DNA of 64,000 nucleotides, taken from Candidatus Omnitrophota bacterium. Lineage in GTDB: Bacteria > Ratteibacteria > UBA8468 > B48-G9 > JAFGKM01. Location: assembly GCA_023819375.1 (NCBI GenBank), contig JAMWDI010000002.1:183176-247175 (forward strand). The letters run 5' to 3'. Positions 7,103-15,461 of this stretch are shown here, piece after piece. The notes beneath the pieces are model-generated. The model was not told where the DNA came from, made no database searches, and was given only the letters and a program-made list of their open reading frames with translations. Position numbers and translations under genes: made by a program. Positions within the stretch are counted from its first letter, which is position 1; each line of letters begins with the position of its first letter.

Positions 7103-9536
7103 TCCTGAAGAATTAGAATTAAAATGGCAAAAAATCTGGGAAGAAAAAAAACTATTTGAAGCAAAGTATGAACAAGAGAAAAAAAAGTTTTATATACTTG
7201 AGATGTTTCCATATACCTCTGCTCAAATTCATATGGGACATGTAAGAAATTATACTATTGGAGATGTAGTCGCAAGATATAAAGCAATGAATGGATACAA
7301 TATTTTACATCCCATTGGTTACGATGCTTTTGGACTACCTGCAGAAAATGCAGCAATAAAACAAAACATTCATCCAAAAGAATGGACTTATAAAAACATT
7401 GAAACAATAAGAAGACAACTGAAACGCCTTGGAATTTCTTATTGTTGGGAAAGAGAAGTTATAACCTGTGATCCTGAATATTATAAATGGAATCAATATT
7501 TTTTCCTTCAGTTTTTCAAAAAAGGACTTGTTTATAAAAAACAGGCTCCTGCAAATTGGTGTCCTTCCTGTCAGACAGTTCTTGCTAATGAACAAGTAAT
7601 TGATGGTAAATGCTGGAGATGTGGAGAAATTGTTGAAACAAAAAATCTTGAACAGTGGTTTATAAAAATTACAGAATATGCTGAAAGATTGCTTGATTTC
7701 TCTGGTATTAAAAATTGGCCAGAAAGGGTTATAATAATGCAAAAAAACTGGATTGGAAAAAGCGAAGGGTGTGAAATTGATTTTTATATCCCACAAATTG
7801 GAGAAAATTTGAAAGTTTTCACTACAAGAGCAGATACTTTATTTGGTGTAACTTATTTAGTCATTTCCCCATATCATCCATTTGTTGGAAAAATTAAAGA
7901 AGTTTCTCCAGTAAAAAATGAAATTGAAAAATTTATAAAGAAGACAACAAGGACAAGTCTAACTGTAAAGGATTTTTTGAGAGTTGAAAAAGAAGGAATT
8001 AACACAGGAATTTTTGCTATCCATCCTATTACGCAGGAAAAAATATATGTTTGGATTGGAAACTACGTTCTAATGGAATATGGAACAGGTGCAATTATGG
8101 CTGTTCCGGCACATGACCAGAGAGATTTTGAATTTGCTCAAAAATATAATCTTCCAGTGAAGATAGTAATAAAAAATCCTGAATGGAAAGAAATACCTGA
8201 AAAACTTGAGAGTGCTTATGAAGATAAAGGCATTATGATAAATTCTGGTATTTTTGATGGTCTTGATAGTGAAAAAGGAAAAGAAGAAATAAGAAAATAT
8301 CTTGAAAAAATAGGAAAAGGAAAAAAGGCAGTTTATTATAGATTAAAGGATTGGTGTATTTCAAGGCAGAGATATTGGGGAACTCCTATTCCTATAATTT
8401 ATTGTAAAAAATGTGGCATTGTTCCTGAAAATGAAGAAAATTTACCTGTAAAGTTACCGGATGAAGTGAAAATTACTGGTAAAGGCGAATCTCCTTTAAA
8501 ATATAGTGAAAAGTTTATTAAATGCAAATGTCCTTCCTGTGGAAATGAAGCAGAAAGAGAAACAGACACAATGGATACTTTTGTTGATTCTTCTTGGTAT
8601 TTTTTAAGATATGCCTCTAAAGATTTAGAAAATAAACCATTTGATAAAGAAGAAGTAAATTATTGGATGCCAGTTGATCAATATATAGGTGGGATAGAAC
8701 ATGCTATCTTACATCTTTTATACAGTAGATTCTTCGTTAAAGTTTTAAAAGATATGGGATTTGTTGATTTTGAAGAACCATTTGAAAATCTGTTATGTCA
8801 AGGAATGGTTATTAAGGATGGTGCCAAAATGTCAAAATCAAAAGGGAATGTTGTTGATCCAGAAGATATGATTAGAAAATATGGAGCAGATACTTTAAGG
8901 TTATTTATTTTATTTGCAGCACCCCCAGAAGTTGATCTTGAATGGAGTGAAAAGGGTATTGAGGGTTGCTGGAGATTTTTGAATAGAATCTGGAGATTAC
9001 ATAATGAAATAAAAAATTACTCTGAAATAAGTGATGAAAACAATGAAAAACTTAAAATTATGATAAACAAAACAATCAAAGGAGTAACAGAAGATATTGA
9101 AAAAGAATTTCAGTTTAATACCGCAATCGCAAAGATGATGGAATTTATTAATTTTTTAAGTAAGGAAATAAATGAAAAGAAAGTTTCTAAAGATATTTTA
9201 ATTGATTCGTGGAAAAAATTTATAAAAATCCTATCTCCTTTTACACCTCATATATGTGAGGAAATGTGGAATGATTTTGAAAAAGAAAAATTTTTATTTA
9301 GAGAAAACTGGCCTTCCTATGAAGAAATTGAAACTTTTGAAGAAAAAATTAATATTGGTGTTCAAATAAATGGGAAAATAAAAGGAAATATTGACATTCC
9401 TGCCAATTATGACGTTGAAAAAATTTACAACCTTTTGATTAACAACGAAAAATTCAAAAAGTTTATTATCAATAAAAAAATTGTTAAAAAAATTTACATT
9501 CCTAAAAAATTAATTAATATTGTAATTGAAGACTAA
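7089..9536 (+). CDS. leuS: Leucyl-tRNA synthetase
   Basis: Class I aminoacyl-tRNA synthetase charging tRNA-Leu, 815 residues, normal bacterial size. The HIGH-type motif appears as AQIHMGHVRNYTIGD and the KMSKS loop as GAKMSKSKGNVVDPE. Between them lies the CP1 editing domain (GYDAFGLPAENAA and CISRQRYWGTPIP flank it), with the threonine-rich FTTRADTLFG editing signature. Cysteine pairs CPSC/CWRC and CKKC/CPSC form zinc-binding elements. It overlaps nfo by 14 bases at its start and its stop overlaps the stop of the convergent small membrane gene by four bases. Confidence 0.98.
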   Translation: MEKYNPEELELKWQKIWEEKKLFEAKYEQEKKKFYILEMFPYTSAQIHMGHVRNYTIGDVVARYKAMNGYNILHPIGYDAFGLPAENAAIKQNIHPKEWTYKNIETIRRQLKRLGISYCWEREVITCDPEYYKWNQYFFLQFFKKGLVYKKQAPANWCPSCQTVLANEQVIDGKCWRCGEIVETKNLEQWFIKITEYAERLLDFSGIKNWPERVIIMQKNWIGKSEGCEIDFYIPQIGENLKVFTTRADTLFGVTYLVISPYHPFVGKIKEVSPVKNEIEKFIKKTTRTSLTVKDFLRVEKEGINTGIFAIHPITQEKIYVWIGNYVLMEYGTGAIMAVPAHDQRDFEFAQKYNLPVKIVIKNPEWKEIPEKLESAYEDKGIMINSGIFDGLDSEKGKEEIRKYLEKIGKGKKAVYYRLKDWCISRQRYWGTPIPIIYCKKCGIVPENEENLPVKLPDEVKITGKGESPLKYSEKFIKCKCPSCGNEAERETDTMDTFVDSSWYFLRYASKDLENKPFDKEEVNYWMPVDQYIGGIEHAILHLLYSRFFVKVLKDMGFVDFEEPFENLLCQGMVIKDGAKMSKSKGNVVDPEDMIRKYGADTLRLFILFAAPPEVDLEWSEKGIEGCWRFLNRIWRLHNEIKNYSEISDENNEKLKIMINKTIKGVTEDIEKEFQFNTAIAKMMEFINFLSKEINEKKVSKDILIDSWKKFIKILSPFTPHICEEMWNDFEKEKFLFRENWPSYEEIETFEEKINIGVQINGKIKGNIDIPANYDVEKIYNLLINNEKFKKFIINKKIVKKIYIPKKLINIVIED

Positions 9537-9784
9537 CTTTCTTTTTTCTCCTCTTCTTTTGATTCTTCTTTCTTTTCCTTTTCTTCTTTTTCTTTTTCTC
9601 TCTTTTCTTCTATTCTATCTTTAATATCACTTATTCCTGCTGCAATAGCAATTATCCCTCCAAGTATTAAGAGAACAACTATTCCACCCCCTATAAACCA
9701 TAAAGTGGCCTTACCAAGAGGACCAGGAACTGCAAGAAGTATTCCTACTGCTATCGCTATTATCCCACCTATAATTGCTGCCAT
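9533..9784 (-). CDS. Small two-segment membrane protein with charged tail
   Basis: Unrecognised protein of 83 residues. Two glycine- and alanine-rich hydrophobic segments (about residues 2-22 and 27-51) form a membrane hairpin, followed by a lysine/glutamate-only tail from about residue 58, likely helical and cytoplasmic. An AAAGGAGG ribosome site precedes the ATG at 9784, so it is probably a real gene. It converges on leuS with a four-base overlap of stop codons. A general membrane-stress or scaffold role is possible but unsupported. Confidence 0.7.
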   Translation of the reverse strand: MAAIIGGIIAIAVGILLAVPGPLGKATLWFIGGGIVVLLILGGIIAIAAGISDIKDRIEEKREKEKEEKEKKEESKEEEKKES

Positions 9785-9863
9785 TTAAACCTCCTTTTTT
9801 AAAAAATAAACAGAATTAATTTAAACATATATTAAAAAAAATGTCAACTATTAAAAAAATAAA

Positions 9864-9939
9864 TCGGGGCGTCCGGATTTGAACCGGAGACCTCTTGGTC
9901 CCGAACCAAGCGCTCTTAACCTGACTGAGCCACGCCCCG
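9864..9939 (-). tRNA. tRNA-Pro (anticodon CGG)
   Basis: A full cloverleaf on the minus strand, 76 bases. It has a perfect 7-bp acceptor stem (CGGGGCG/CGCCCCG), D stem GCTC/GAGC, anticodon stem CTTGG/CCAAG with loop TTCGGGA, and T stem TCCGG/CCGGA with loop TTCAAAT. The anticodon CGG reads CCG. The C1-G72 pair and A73 agree with bacterial proline identity. No CCA is encoded. It lies five bases downstream of tRNA-Arg. Confidence 0.96.
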
Positions 9940-9944
9940 AAAAT

Positions 9945-10017
9945 TGCGGCCAGCCCGACTTGAACGGGCAACTTTCGGGTCCGCAACCCGACGTTCTATC
10001 CATTGAACTATGGCCGC
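9945..10017 (-). tRNA. tRNA-Arg (anticodon GCG)
   Basis: A 73-base cloverleaf on the minus strand: acceptor GCGGCCA/TGGCCGC, D stem GTTC/GAAC, anticodon stem TCGGG/CCCGA with loop TTGCGGA, T stem GCCCG/CGGGC with loop TTCAAGT, and A73. The anticodon is GCG, reading CGC and by wobble CGU. Nearly all bacteria use ACG (edited to inosine) here. A20 in the D loop and C35 fit arginine identity. A TATAAT at 10026-10031 (minus) may be its -10 box, but no -35 box is evident at a normal spacing. Confidence 0.95.
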
Positions 10018-10026
10018 TTAATCAAA

Positions 10027-10563
10027 TTATACCTTTATTTTATCAAAAAAATCATTACCAAAAATGTCAATTCCAACAATTGCAGGAAAATTTTCAACAA
10101 TTAATTTATAAATTGCTTCCGGACCAAGTTCTTCAAAACAAACAAGTTCAATTTTTTTTACAAATTGACTTAAATAAGCACCACATCCGCCAAAAGTGAT
10201 AAGATAAATAACTTTAAATCTTTTAAATGCTTTTACTATCTCTTTACTTCTTCCTCCTTTACCCATAGTTGCTTTTAAACCAAATTTCAAAAGCGGAATT
10301 GTTAATTCATCCATCCTCTTACTTGTTGTTGGCCCTATTGAACCAACAATCTTACCATTTGGTGTTGGGGATGGCCCAGTATAGTAAATTAATGAATTTT
10401 TTAAATTTACAGGTAATTTTCTGCCTATTTTAATAATTTCAACTAATTTTCTGTGGGCTTCATCTCTCGCAGTTAAAATTTCACCATTAATTAAAACTTC
10501 ATCACCAACTCTTATTTTTTCAAGTTCCTTTTCTTCTTTCAAAGGAAAATATAATTTTTTCAT
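10027..10563 (-). CDS. Class I fumarate hydratase, beta subunit
   Basis: C-terminal subunit of the two-component, oxygen-sensitive iron-sulfur fumarase (FumA/TtdB C-terminal family), 178 residues. It interconverts fumarate and malate together with the alpha subunit. Typical segments are the early GDEVLINGEILTARDEAH, the YYTGPSPTPNGKIVGSIGPTTSKRMD substrate-binding stretch and GKGG. The ATG overlaps the stop of the alpha-subunit gene by four bases, indicating translational coupling. L(+)-tartrate dehydratase is a close relative, but fumarase is the likelier role when no tartrate genes are nearby. Confidence 0.93.
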   Translation of the reverse strand: MKKLYFPLKEEKELEKIRVGDEVLINGEILTARDEAHRKLVEIIKIGRKLPVNLKNSLIYYTGPSPTPNGKIVGSIGPTTSKRMDELTIPLLKFGLKATMGKGGRSKEIVKAFKRFKVIYLITFGGCGAYLSQFVKKIELVCFEELGPEAIYKLIVENFPAIVGIDIFGNDFFDKIKV

Positions 10564-11402
10564 AATTCAAAACTCCCAACTCTATGAGCCCAGCAACAGA
10601 TATTTATTGCGACTGGAAGTCCTGCTATATGAGTAGGATAACTTTCTATTTTTAAATCAAAACATGTAATTTTACCTCCAAAACCACCAGGTCCAATTCC
10701 AAGTTTATTTATTTTTTCAACAATTTTTTTCTCCCATTTTCTATATTCAGAATTTTCATTTCCAATTTTTGTTAATGCGTATTTTGACAAAATTGCTGAT
10801 TTTTCAAAAGAACCACCTATTCCAACTCCAATAAATAAAGGAGGGCAAGGTAAACTTCCACTTTCTTTTACAGTTTGGATTATAAAATTTTCAATTCCTT
10901 CTTTACCTTCTGTTGGATTTAACATTTTTATTCTACTTGCATTCTCTGAACCAAATCCTTTTGAAATTAAAGTAATTTTAAATTTTTCTTTAAACTCAGA
11001 TATTAAAAAATGGATAATAGGCGGAGTATTAGTTTCTGTATTCTTTCTAGTAATAGGATCAACAACCGATTTTCTAAGAAATCCTTTTTGACTTCCCATT
11101 TTAACTCCTTCACTTATTACTTCAACAAGATTTTTATAATTACCAAGTTCTATATTTACTTCCCCACCCAATTCAACAAAGACAATTGTCAACCCTGTAT
11201 CTTGACATATAGGAATTTTGTTTTTTTCTGCATATTTTAAATTTTCAAGTATGATTTTAAGGTACTTTTTAGAGTACTTTTCTTTTTCAACAAAATATGC
11301 ATCTTCTATATATTTTTTAATTTCGTCGGGTAATTTATAATTTATCTCTATTAACTTCTCGCTCATTCTTTCAATTATTTCATTTGAATATATCTTTTTC
11401 AT
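10560..11402 (-). CDS. Class I fumarate hydratase, alpha subunit
   Basis: Catalytic [4Fe-4S] subunit of the two-subunit fumarase, about 280 residues. The cluster cysteines are visible in IPICQDTGLTIVFVELG, in ESGSLPCPPLFIGVGIGGSFE and in the C-terminal INICCWAHR. KMLNPTEGKEGI and GFGSENASRIK are further family stretches. I placed the start at 11402 (MKKIYSNEI), preceded by GGTGGG, rather than a few codons upstream. It overlaps recO upstream by about 23 bases and the beta subunit downstream by four. Confidence 0.93.
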   Translation of the reverse strand: MKKIYSNEIIERMSEKLIEINYKLPDEIKKYIEDAYFVEKEKYSKKYLKIILENLKYAEKNKIPICQDTGLTIVFVELGGEVNIELGNYKNLVEVISEGVKMGSQKGFLRKSVVDPITRKNTETNTPPIIHFLISEFKEKFKITLISKGFGSENASRIKMLNPTEGKEGIENFIIQTVKESGSLPCPPLFIGVGIGGSFEKSAILSKYALTKIGNENSEYRKWEKKIVEKINKLGIGPGGFGGKITCFDLKIESYPTHIAGLPVAINICCWAHRVGSFEL

Positions 11403-12120
11403 TTTCCCACCATACAAAATTTAAATTTGTGTGATAATACAAAACTAAATTACAAAGATAATTTATCTTCTCTGCTTCTTCCTTTTTAATCCTTAACACA
11501 TCAAGATTTTTTAAATCCACTTTTTTTATAAATTTTATTATTGAAAGTATTTTGTTTGATATTTTAACACAGTCTGGTTCAAGAATTCCACAGTTTTTAC
11601 ATACAACTCCACCACATTTAGGACTAAGAAAATTTAAATTTATTTTTATTCCACATTTAGTGCATCTATCAATTTTTATTCCATAACCAAGTATTTCTAT
11701 GAATTTTATTTTAAATCCAAGAAAAACAAGATAATTTCTTTTGTTTGTCTGCAAACAATCAACCGTTTTTTGCAATAAAAAGAAGATACTTTCTTCTTTT
11801 TGAAATTCTGGAAGAAATGTGTCTATAAGATTTAAAATCAAAAAATAAATTTTTAAAAAGATTCTATCCTTAAATTCAAAAAAATTTATTAAATTCGGAG
11901 AACTTAAAAGATTCAATTCATTTTTTTTCTTATAAACAAGGGTGAAAATATAGGCGCCAGGTGTAAAAGTAAGAGGTGAAATTTTACTTTTTTCACTTCT
12001 AACTCCCTTCAAAACACCTTTGATTTTTCCTAATTCTCTTGTAAACAACGTTAATATTACACTTGTTTCTCTAAAATTTACTTTTTTTAAAACAAACCCT
12101 TCAGTTTTTATTGGAGGCAT
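11380..12120 (-). CDS. recO: DNA repair protein RecO
   Basis: Recombination mediator that loads RecA with RecR, 246 residues from MPPIKTEGFVLKK. That start matches the family N-terminal OB-fold (K-T-E-x-x-V-L, then TLFTRELGKIKGVLKG). An in-frame upstream start would extend further into the DUF502 gene and adds nothing family-like. The central C4 zinc finger is complete: CTKCG, then CGG and CKNC. It overlaps DUF502 by about 20 bases and fumarase alpha by about 23, with no ribosome site of its own that I can see. Confidence 0.9.
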   Translation of the reverse strand: MPPIKTEGFVLKKVNFRETSVILTLFTRELGKIKGVLKGVRSEKSKISPLTFTPGAYIFTLVYKKKNELNLLSSPNLINFFEFKDRIFLKIYFLILNLIDTFLPEFQKEESIFFLLQKTVDCLQTNKRNYLVFLGFKIKFIEILGYGIKIDRCTKCGIKINLNFLSPKCGGVVCKNCGILEPDCVKISNKILSIIKFIKKVDLKNLDVLRIKKEEAEKINYLCNLVLYYHTNLNFVWWENEKDIFK

Positions 12121-12676
12121 TTGAAGGCGTAAATAAACCCATTGAAATAACAATTTTTATTGCCTCTTCAACAGGGATATTCAATTTTTCAATTTTATTT
12201 TTAGGAACCATTAAAACAATACCTGTTGTTATATTTGGAACTGTTGGAATAAAAACAGAAAAATATCCCTCTTCAAATTCTCCTGTTAAAAAACCAATTG
12301 TATATGAATCATCTGGCATTTTAATTTTTACAACTCCCTTAAAAACATCTGTTTTCTTTTCGGTTATTCTCTTAACAAGATTTTTTACAAAATTAAAAAT
12401 TTTGTTTAAAAAGGGAATATTTTCAAAAAACATTTCAATAAATTCAAGAAGTTTTTTCCCGAAAAAATTATTTGCCAAAAATCCTATAATGAAAATTAAA
12501 AATATAAGTGAGATTAACCCAACCCCAGGAATATAAATATTAGGAAAAAATTTTTTAAAAAAATTGCCTAAAATATTCTCAAGGAAAATAAAAATTTTAA
12601 AAATAACCCAGACCGATAAAGCAACAGGAACTATAAAAATTATTCCTGAAATAAAATGTTTTTTAATTGTTTTCAT
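12101..12676 (-). CDS. DUF502-family membrane protein
   Basis: Protein of 191 residues with two N-terminal membrane segments (about residues 8-30 and 48-70) and the family core SGIIFIVPVALSVWV. Later FLTGEFEEGYFSVFIPTVPNITTGIVLMVPKNKI matches the conserved soluble part of DUF502 proteins. Members are widespread in Gram-negative and thermophilic bacteria and have no settled function; a role in the cell envelope is often supposed. It sits four bases after the DgkA-PAP2 gene and overlaps recO. Confidence 0.88.
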   Translation of the reverse strand: MKTIKKHFISGIIFIVPVALSVWVIFKIFIFLENILGNFFKKFFPNIYIPGVGLISLIFLIFIIGFLANNFFGKKLLEFIEMFFENIPFLNKIFNFVKNLVKRITEKKTDVFKGVVKIKMPDDSYTIGFLTGEFEEGYFSVFIPTVPNITTGIVLMVPKNKIEKLNIPVEEAIKIVISMGLFTPSNASNKN

Positions 12677-12680
12677 ATTT

Positions 12681-13397
12681 TTACCTCCAGAAAATCTGGA
12701 AGAGTAAAATTGTTACTATTATTCCTAAAATTCCACCAATTATTACTTCTATAAGTTTATGAATTTCTTTTGTCAATCTACTCTGGGCAACCCAGAAAGC
12801 CAGCAAGAAAACAAGAGGAGATATTACAGGATAATCTTTAAAGGTTAAAAAGGATATACCTGTCCAGATACTAAAAGCAATTCCTGCATGAATACTTGGC
12901 ATTCCACCTGCAAGAGAAAACTTTTTTTCTGTTATAAATTTAAGTAAAATAGAAAGGCCTGAAACGATTATAAGGATTATAAAAGTTAGATGCCAAGAAG
13001 AATTTCTTATATTTTCAAATATGTTTCTGAATCCTTCTGGGAAATATTTTATAAAGATCAAATATCCTCCAATAAAAGCAAAAATTGAAGAAACTAAAAC
13101 TGCTGAAGCCGAGATATCTTTGATTATCTTTACAATATAAATTTTGTCATTTTCTATATGTTCGGAAAGAAACTCCATTGCAGTATTTATTATTTCGCAA
13201 ACCATAACAAGGGAAATAAATAAAAGAATTATTAAAAATTCAGCAATAGGTATATGCCAAAAAAGTGAGAAAAAAATTACAAAAATACTTATTAAAACAT
13301 GAATTTTAAAATTTCTTTCATTCTTAAACACGAAAAAAAGTCCATTAAAAGCAGAATTAAAACTCTCAAGTAAACTATGATTTCTTTTTTTTCTCAT
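12681..13397 (-). CDS. Diacylglycerol/undecaprenol kinase fused to PAP2 phosphatase
   Basis: A 238-residue membrane fusion. Residues 1-115 are a DgkA-type kinase: basic start with SFNSAFNGLFFVFKNERNFKIH, then EIINTAMEFLSEHI and KDISASAVLVSSI, the active-site helices. Residues about 130-235 form a PAP2 lipid-phosphatase domain with GGMPSIHAG and SRLTKEIHKLIEVIIG, carrying the catalytic histidines. Together they could phosphorylate and dephosphorylate undecaprenol, balancing the lipid carrier for peptidoglycan and polysaccharide. It lies between ybeY (four-base overlap) and DUF502. Comparable fusions are known in other bacteria. Confidence 0.88.
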   Translation of the reverse strand: MRKKRNHSLLESFNSAFNGLFFVFKNERNFKIHVLISIFVIFFSLFWHIPIAEFLIILLFISLVMVCEIINTAMEFLSEHIENDKIYIVKIIKDISASAVLVSSIFAFIGGYLIFIKYFPEGFRNIFENIRNSSWHLTFIILIIVSGLSILLKFITEKKFSLAGGMPSIHAGIAFSIWTGISFLTFKDYPVISPLVFLLAFWVAQSRLTKEIHKLIEVIIGGILGIIVTILLFQIFWR

Positions 13398-13819
13398 TTT
13401 TCTCTAATAATTTTTTCAAAAATCTCATCCTGTTTCAAAAACATTTTTTCTCTTTCTTTTTCTGTATAATCAGTATAACCTTTCAAATGTAAAAGACCAT
13501 GAATTATGACATATAAAATTTCATTTTCAAGGTTATTCCTATAAATTTGTGAATTTTTTTTACATTCATCAACTGAAATAATTAGTTCTCCGTAATTTTT
13601 AGAATATTTAAACGCTAAAATGTCTGTATAAGAGTTAACATTTAAAAATTTTCTATTTAAATCTTTTATTTTCTTATTGTTCACCAAGTAAATTGAAACC
13701 TTTTTAGGAGGAGGCAAAATATACTTCTTTATTTCATCAACCATCATCTTAATGTAATCCTCATTTACTTTCACCTTTTTCTGTTTTTGAAATATTTCTA
13801 TCTCTATCTCTTTTTTCAT
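13394..13819 (-). CDS. ybeY: Endoribonuclease YbeY with altered metal ligand
   Basis: Metal-dependent rRNA-processing endoribonuclease, about 141 residues from ATG 13819. The family core is present: NRKFLNVNSYTDILAF and the metal motif HGLLHLKGYTD. The normal pattern is H-x3-H-x5-H. Here the third ligand is aspartate (H107, H111, D117), a substitution seen in other zinc hydrolases. The start is inside phoH, an overlap of about 59 bases with no clear ribosome site, so translational coupling is likely. The phoH-ybeY-dgkA order is a conserved bacterial cluster, which supports the identity. Confidence 0.9.
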   Translation of the reverse strand: MKKEIEIEIFQKQKKVKVNEDYIKMMVDEIKKYILPPPKKVSIYLVNNKKIKDLNRKFLNVNSYTDILAFKYSKNYGELIISVDECKKNSQIYRNNLENEILYVIIHGLLHLKGYTDYTEKEREKMFLKQDEIFEKIIREK

Positions 13820-14762
13820 AATATTTTTCATAAGCATCAATTATTTTTTTTACAAGGCTATGTCTTACAACATCTCTGTTAGAAAAATAAATAAATTTAA
13901 TTCCTCTAATACCTTTAAGTATTTTTTGAATTATAACAAGTCCTGACGTAGAAGAATCTAAGGGATAATCGATTTGGGTTATATCTCCTGTAATAACTAT
14001 TTTAGAATCAAGCCCAAGACGTGTTAAAAACATTTTCATCTGTGCAAAAGTAGTATTTTGTCCCTCATCAAGTATTATAAAAGCATTACTTAAAGTTCTT
14101 CCCCTCATATAAGCAAGTGGGACAATTTCAATTATCCTTCTCTCTTGCCATCTTTTCAATTCTTCATATTTAAGCAAATCAAAAAGGGCATCATAAATTG
14201 GCTGAAGATATGGCTTTATTTTTTCTTCAAGATCACCAGGTAAAAAACCCAATCTTTCACCTGCTTCAAGAGCAGGTCTTGTAAGAATTAGCCTTTGAAA
14301 TTGTCCCTTTTTTACTGCTTCTATTCCACAAGCAACAGCAAGATAGGTCTTACCTGTTCCAGCAGGACCAATTCCTATCACCAGATCATATTTTCTTATT
14401 GCTTTAATATAGGCTTTCTGTTTTGGTGTTTTAGGGATTACATTTTTTCTTTTTGAATCTATAAATATTTCTTCTTCCTTTATTTTCTTTTCTTCTTTCT
14501 CTTCTTTTTCAAATTCACCTAAAGCAAGCAAAATATCATTTTTTGAAATACTTCTCTTTTTCCCTTTAAACTTTAAAATTTCATAAATCAAACTTATTGC
14601 CTTTTCTACCTTTTCATTTTCACCTTTAAAAGTTAAAAGATTTCCTCTTGCAAAAATTTCAATTCCAAATAGATTTTCAATAAATTCAAGATTTTCGTCT
14701 TTTATGCCATATAGAAATTGGGCTTCTTCGTTGGATATTTCTATTTCTCTTTTAATTAACAT
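13761..14762 (-). CDS. PhoH-family ATPase (YbeZ-like)
   Basis: Cytoplasmic P-loop NTPase of 333 residues associated with RNA metabolism. An N-terminal KH-like region (about residues 1-75) precedes the ATPase: Walker A GIGPAGTGKTYLA, Walker B/DE in NAFIILDEGQNT and the sensor stretch VITGDITQIDYPL. A lysine/glutamate linker (about 85-110) separates the two parts. Its 3' end overlaps ybeY, its usual functional partner. It starts one base after the stop of the upstream LysM lipoprotein gene. Confidence 0.93.
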   Translation of the reverse strand: MLIKREIEISNEEAQFLYGIKDENLEFIENLFGIEIFARGNLLTFKGENEKVEKAISLIYEILKFKGKKRSISKNDILLALGEFEKEEKEEKKIKEEEIFIDSKRKNVIPKTPKQKAYIKAIRKYDLVIGIGPAGTGKTYLAVACGIEAVKKGQFQRLILTRPALEAGERLGFLPGDLEEKIKPYLQPIYDALFDLLKYEELKRWQERRIIEIVPLAYMRGRTLSNAFIILDEGQNTTFAQMKMFLTRLGLDSKIVITGDITQIDYPLDSSTSGLVIIQKILKGIRGIKFIYFSNRDVVRHSLVKKIIDAYEKYYEKRDRDRNISKTEKGESK

Positions 14763-14763
14763 T

Positions 14764-15432
14764 TTATGGGATGTAAATTTTTGTGCCAGGTTTTAATACG
14801 TTAGGATTTTTGATAATATGTTTGTTTATACTATAAATAAGTTCCCATTTATCAACAGTACCATAAAATTTATAAGATATTTTTTTAAGTGTATCTCCTT
14901 TTTGAATAACATAATATTTACCAGTTTTAGGTTCTTCTTCAACAATTGGCTCTTCAGGTTTCGTTAAAATAGTTGCACGAACTCTATTTATTTCAGCAAT
15001 TGTTTGGTTCGCCACTGCTATTGCTCTCTCACTTGCTTTATTTGCCTCTTCTATTGCTTTATTTGCCGCCTCTATTGCTTTATCTCTTGCTTCATTAGAT
15101 GCTTTTATTGCTTCTTGCGATGCTTTATTTGCTGCGTCTATTGCTCTTTGAACTTCTCTTTCAGTAAATTTCCTTGTTTCATTCACTGCTTCAATTGCTT
15201 CATCTACTTTTTTAATTGCTTCTTCTGAATTTGCCTTTGCTTCGTTACTTGTATTTACTGCTTCAATAGCCAACTTTTCAGCATTTTTACTTATTTCCAA
15301 AGATGTTTCTGCTATAGAAATTGCTTGTTTTAATTTCATATCAATTATCTCTTCTTTAATTGATGCAGTTTTATAAGTTGCACAACCAGTTAAAAAAATT
15401 CCACTTAAAATAAAAATTAAATATCTTTTCAT
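14764..15432 (-). CDS. Alanine-rich helical lipoprotein with C-terminal LysM
   Basis: Lipoprotein of 222 residues. I chose the ATG at 15432 because GGAGG precedes it and it opens a clean signal peptide ending in lipobox LTGC (Cys17). Residues about 25-160 are a continuous alanine/glutamate/lysine helix with repeating AI-x-AANKA/EEANKASE units and no proline, predicting a rod or coiled coil. The C-terminal 45 residues are a LysM domain (YYVIQKGDTLKKISYKFYGT...). It probably tethers the outer membrane to peptidoglycan, as Lpp and Pal do (inference). Confidence 0.85.
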   Translation of the reverse strand: MKRYLIFILSGIFLTGCATYKTASIKEEIIDMKLKQAISIAETSLEISKNAEKLAIEAVNTSNEAKANSEEAIKKVDEAIEAVNETRKFTEREVQRAIDAANKASQEAIKASNEARDKAIEAANKAIEEANKASERAIAVANQTIAEINRVRATILTKPEEPIVEEEPKTGKYYVIQKGDTLKKISYKFYGTVDKWELIYSINKHIIKNPNVLKPGTKIYIP

Positions 15433-15461
15433 TTCTAAACCTCCAATTTTAATATTTTTTA

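Noticed and set aside
10026-10054. Possible full promoter for tRNA-Arg/tRNA-Pro
   Set aside because: A TATAAT is present on the minus strand, but the nearest TTGACA is 33 bases away and no -35 box exists at normal spacing, so I did not list it as a promoter. The tRNAs may be read through from fumarase.
9879-10199. Plus-strand open frame across the tRNA-Pro/tRNA-Arg region
   Set aside because: It covers both tRNA genes and the end of fumarase beta in antisense, and its peptide has no family features.
15004-15228. Cysteine/phenylalanine-rich plus-strand open frame
   Set aside because: It is the antisense of the alanine-rich helix of the LysM lipoprotein; the repeated codons create the frame.
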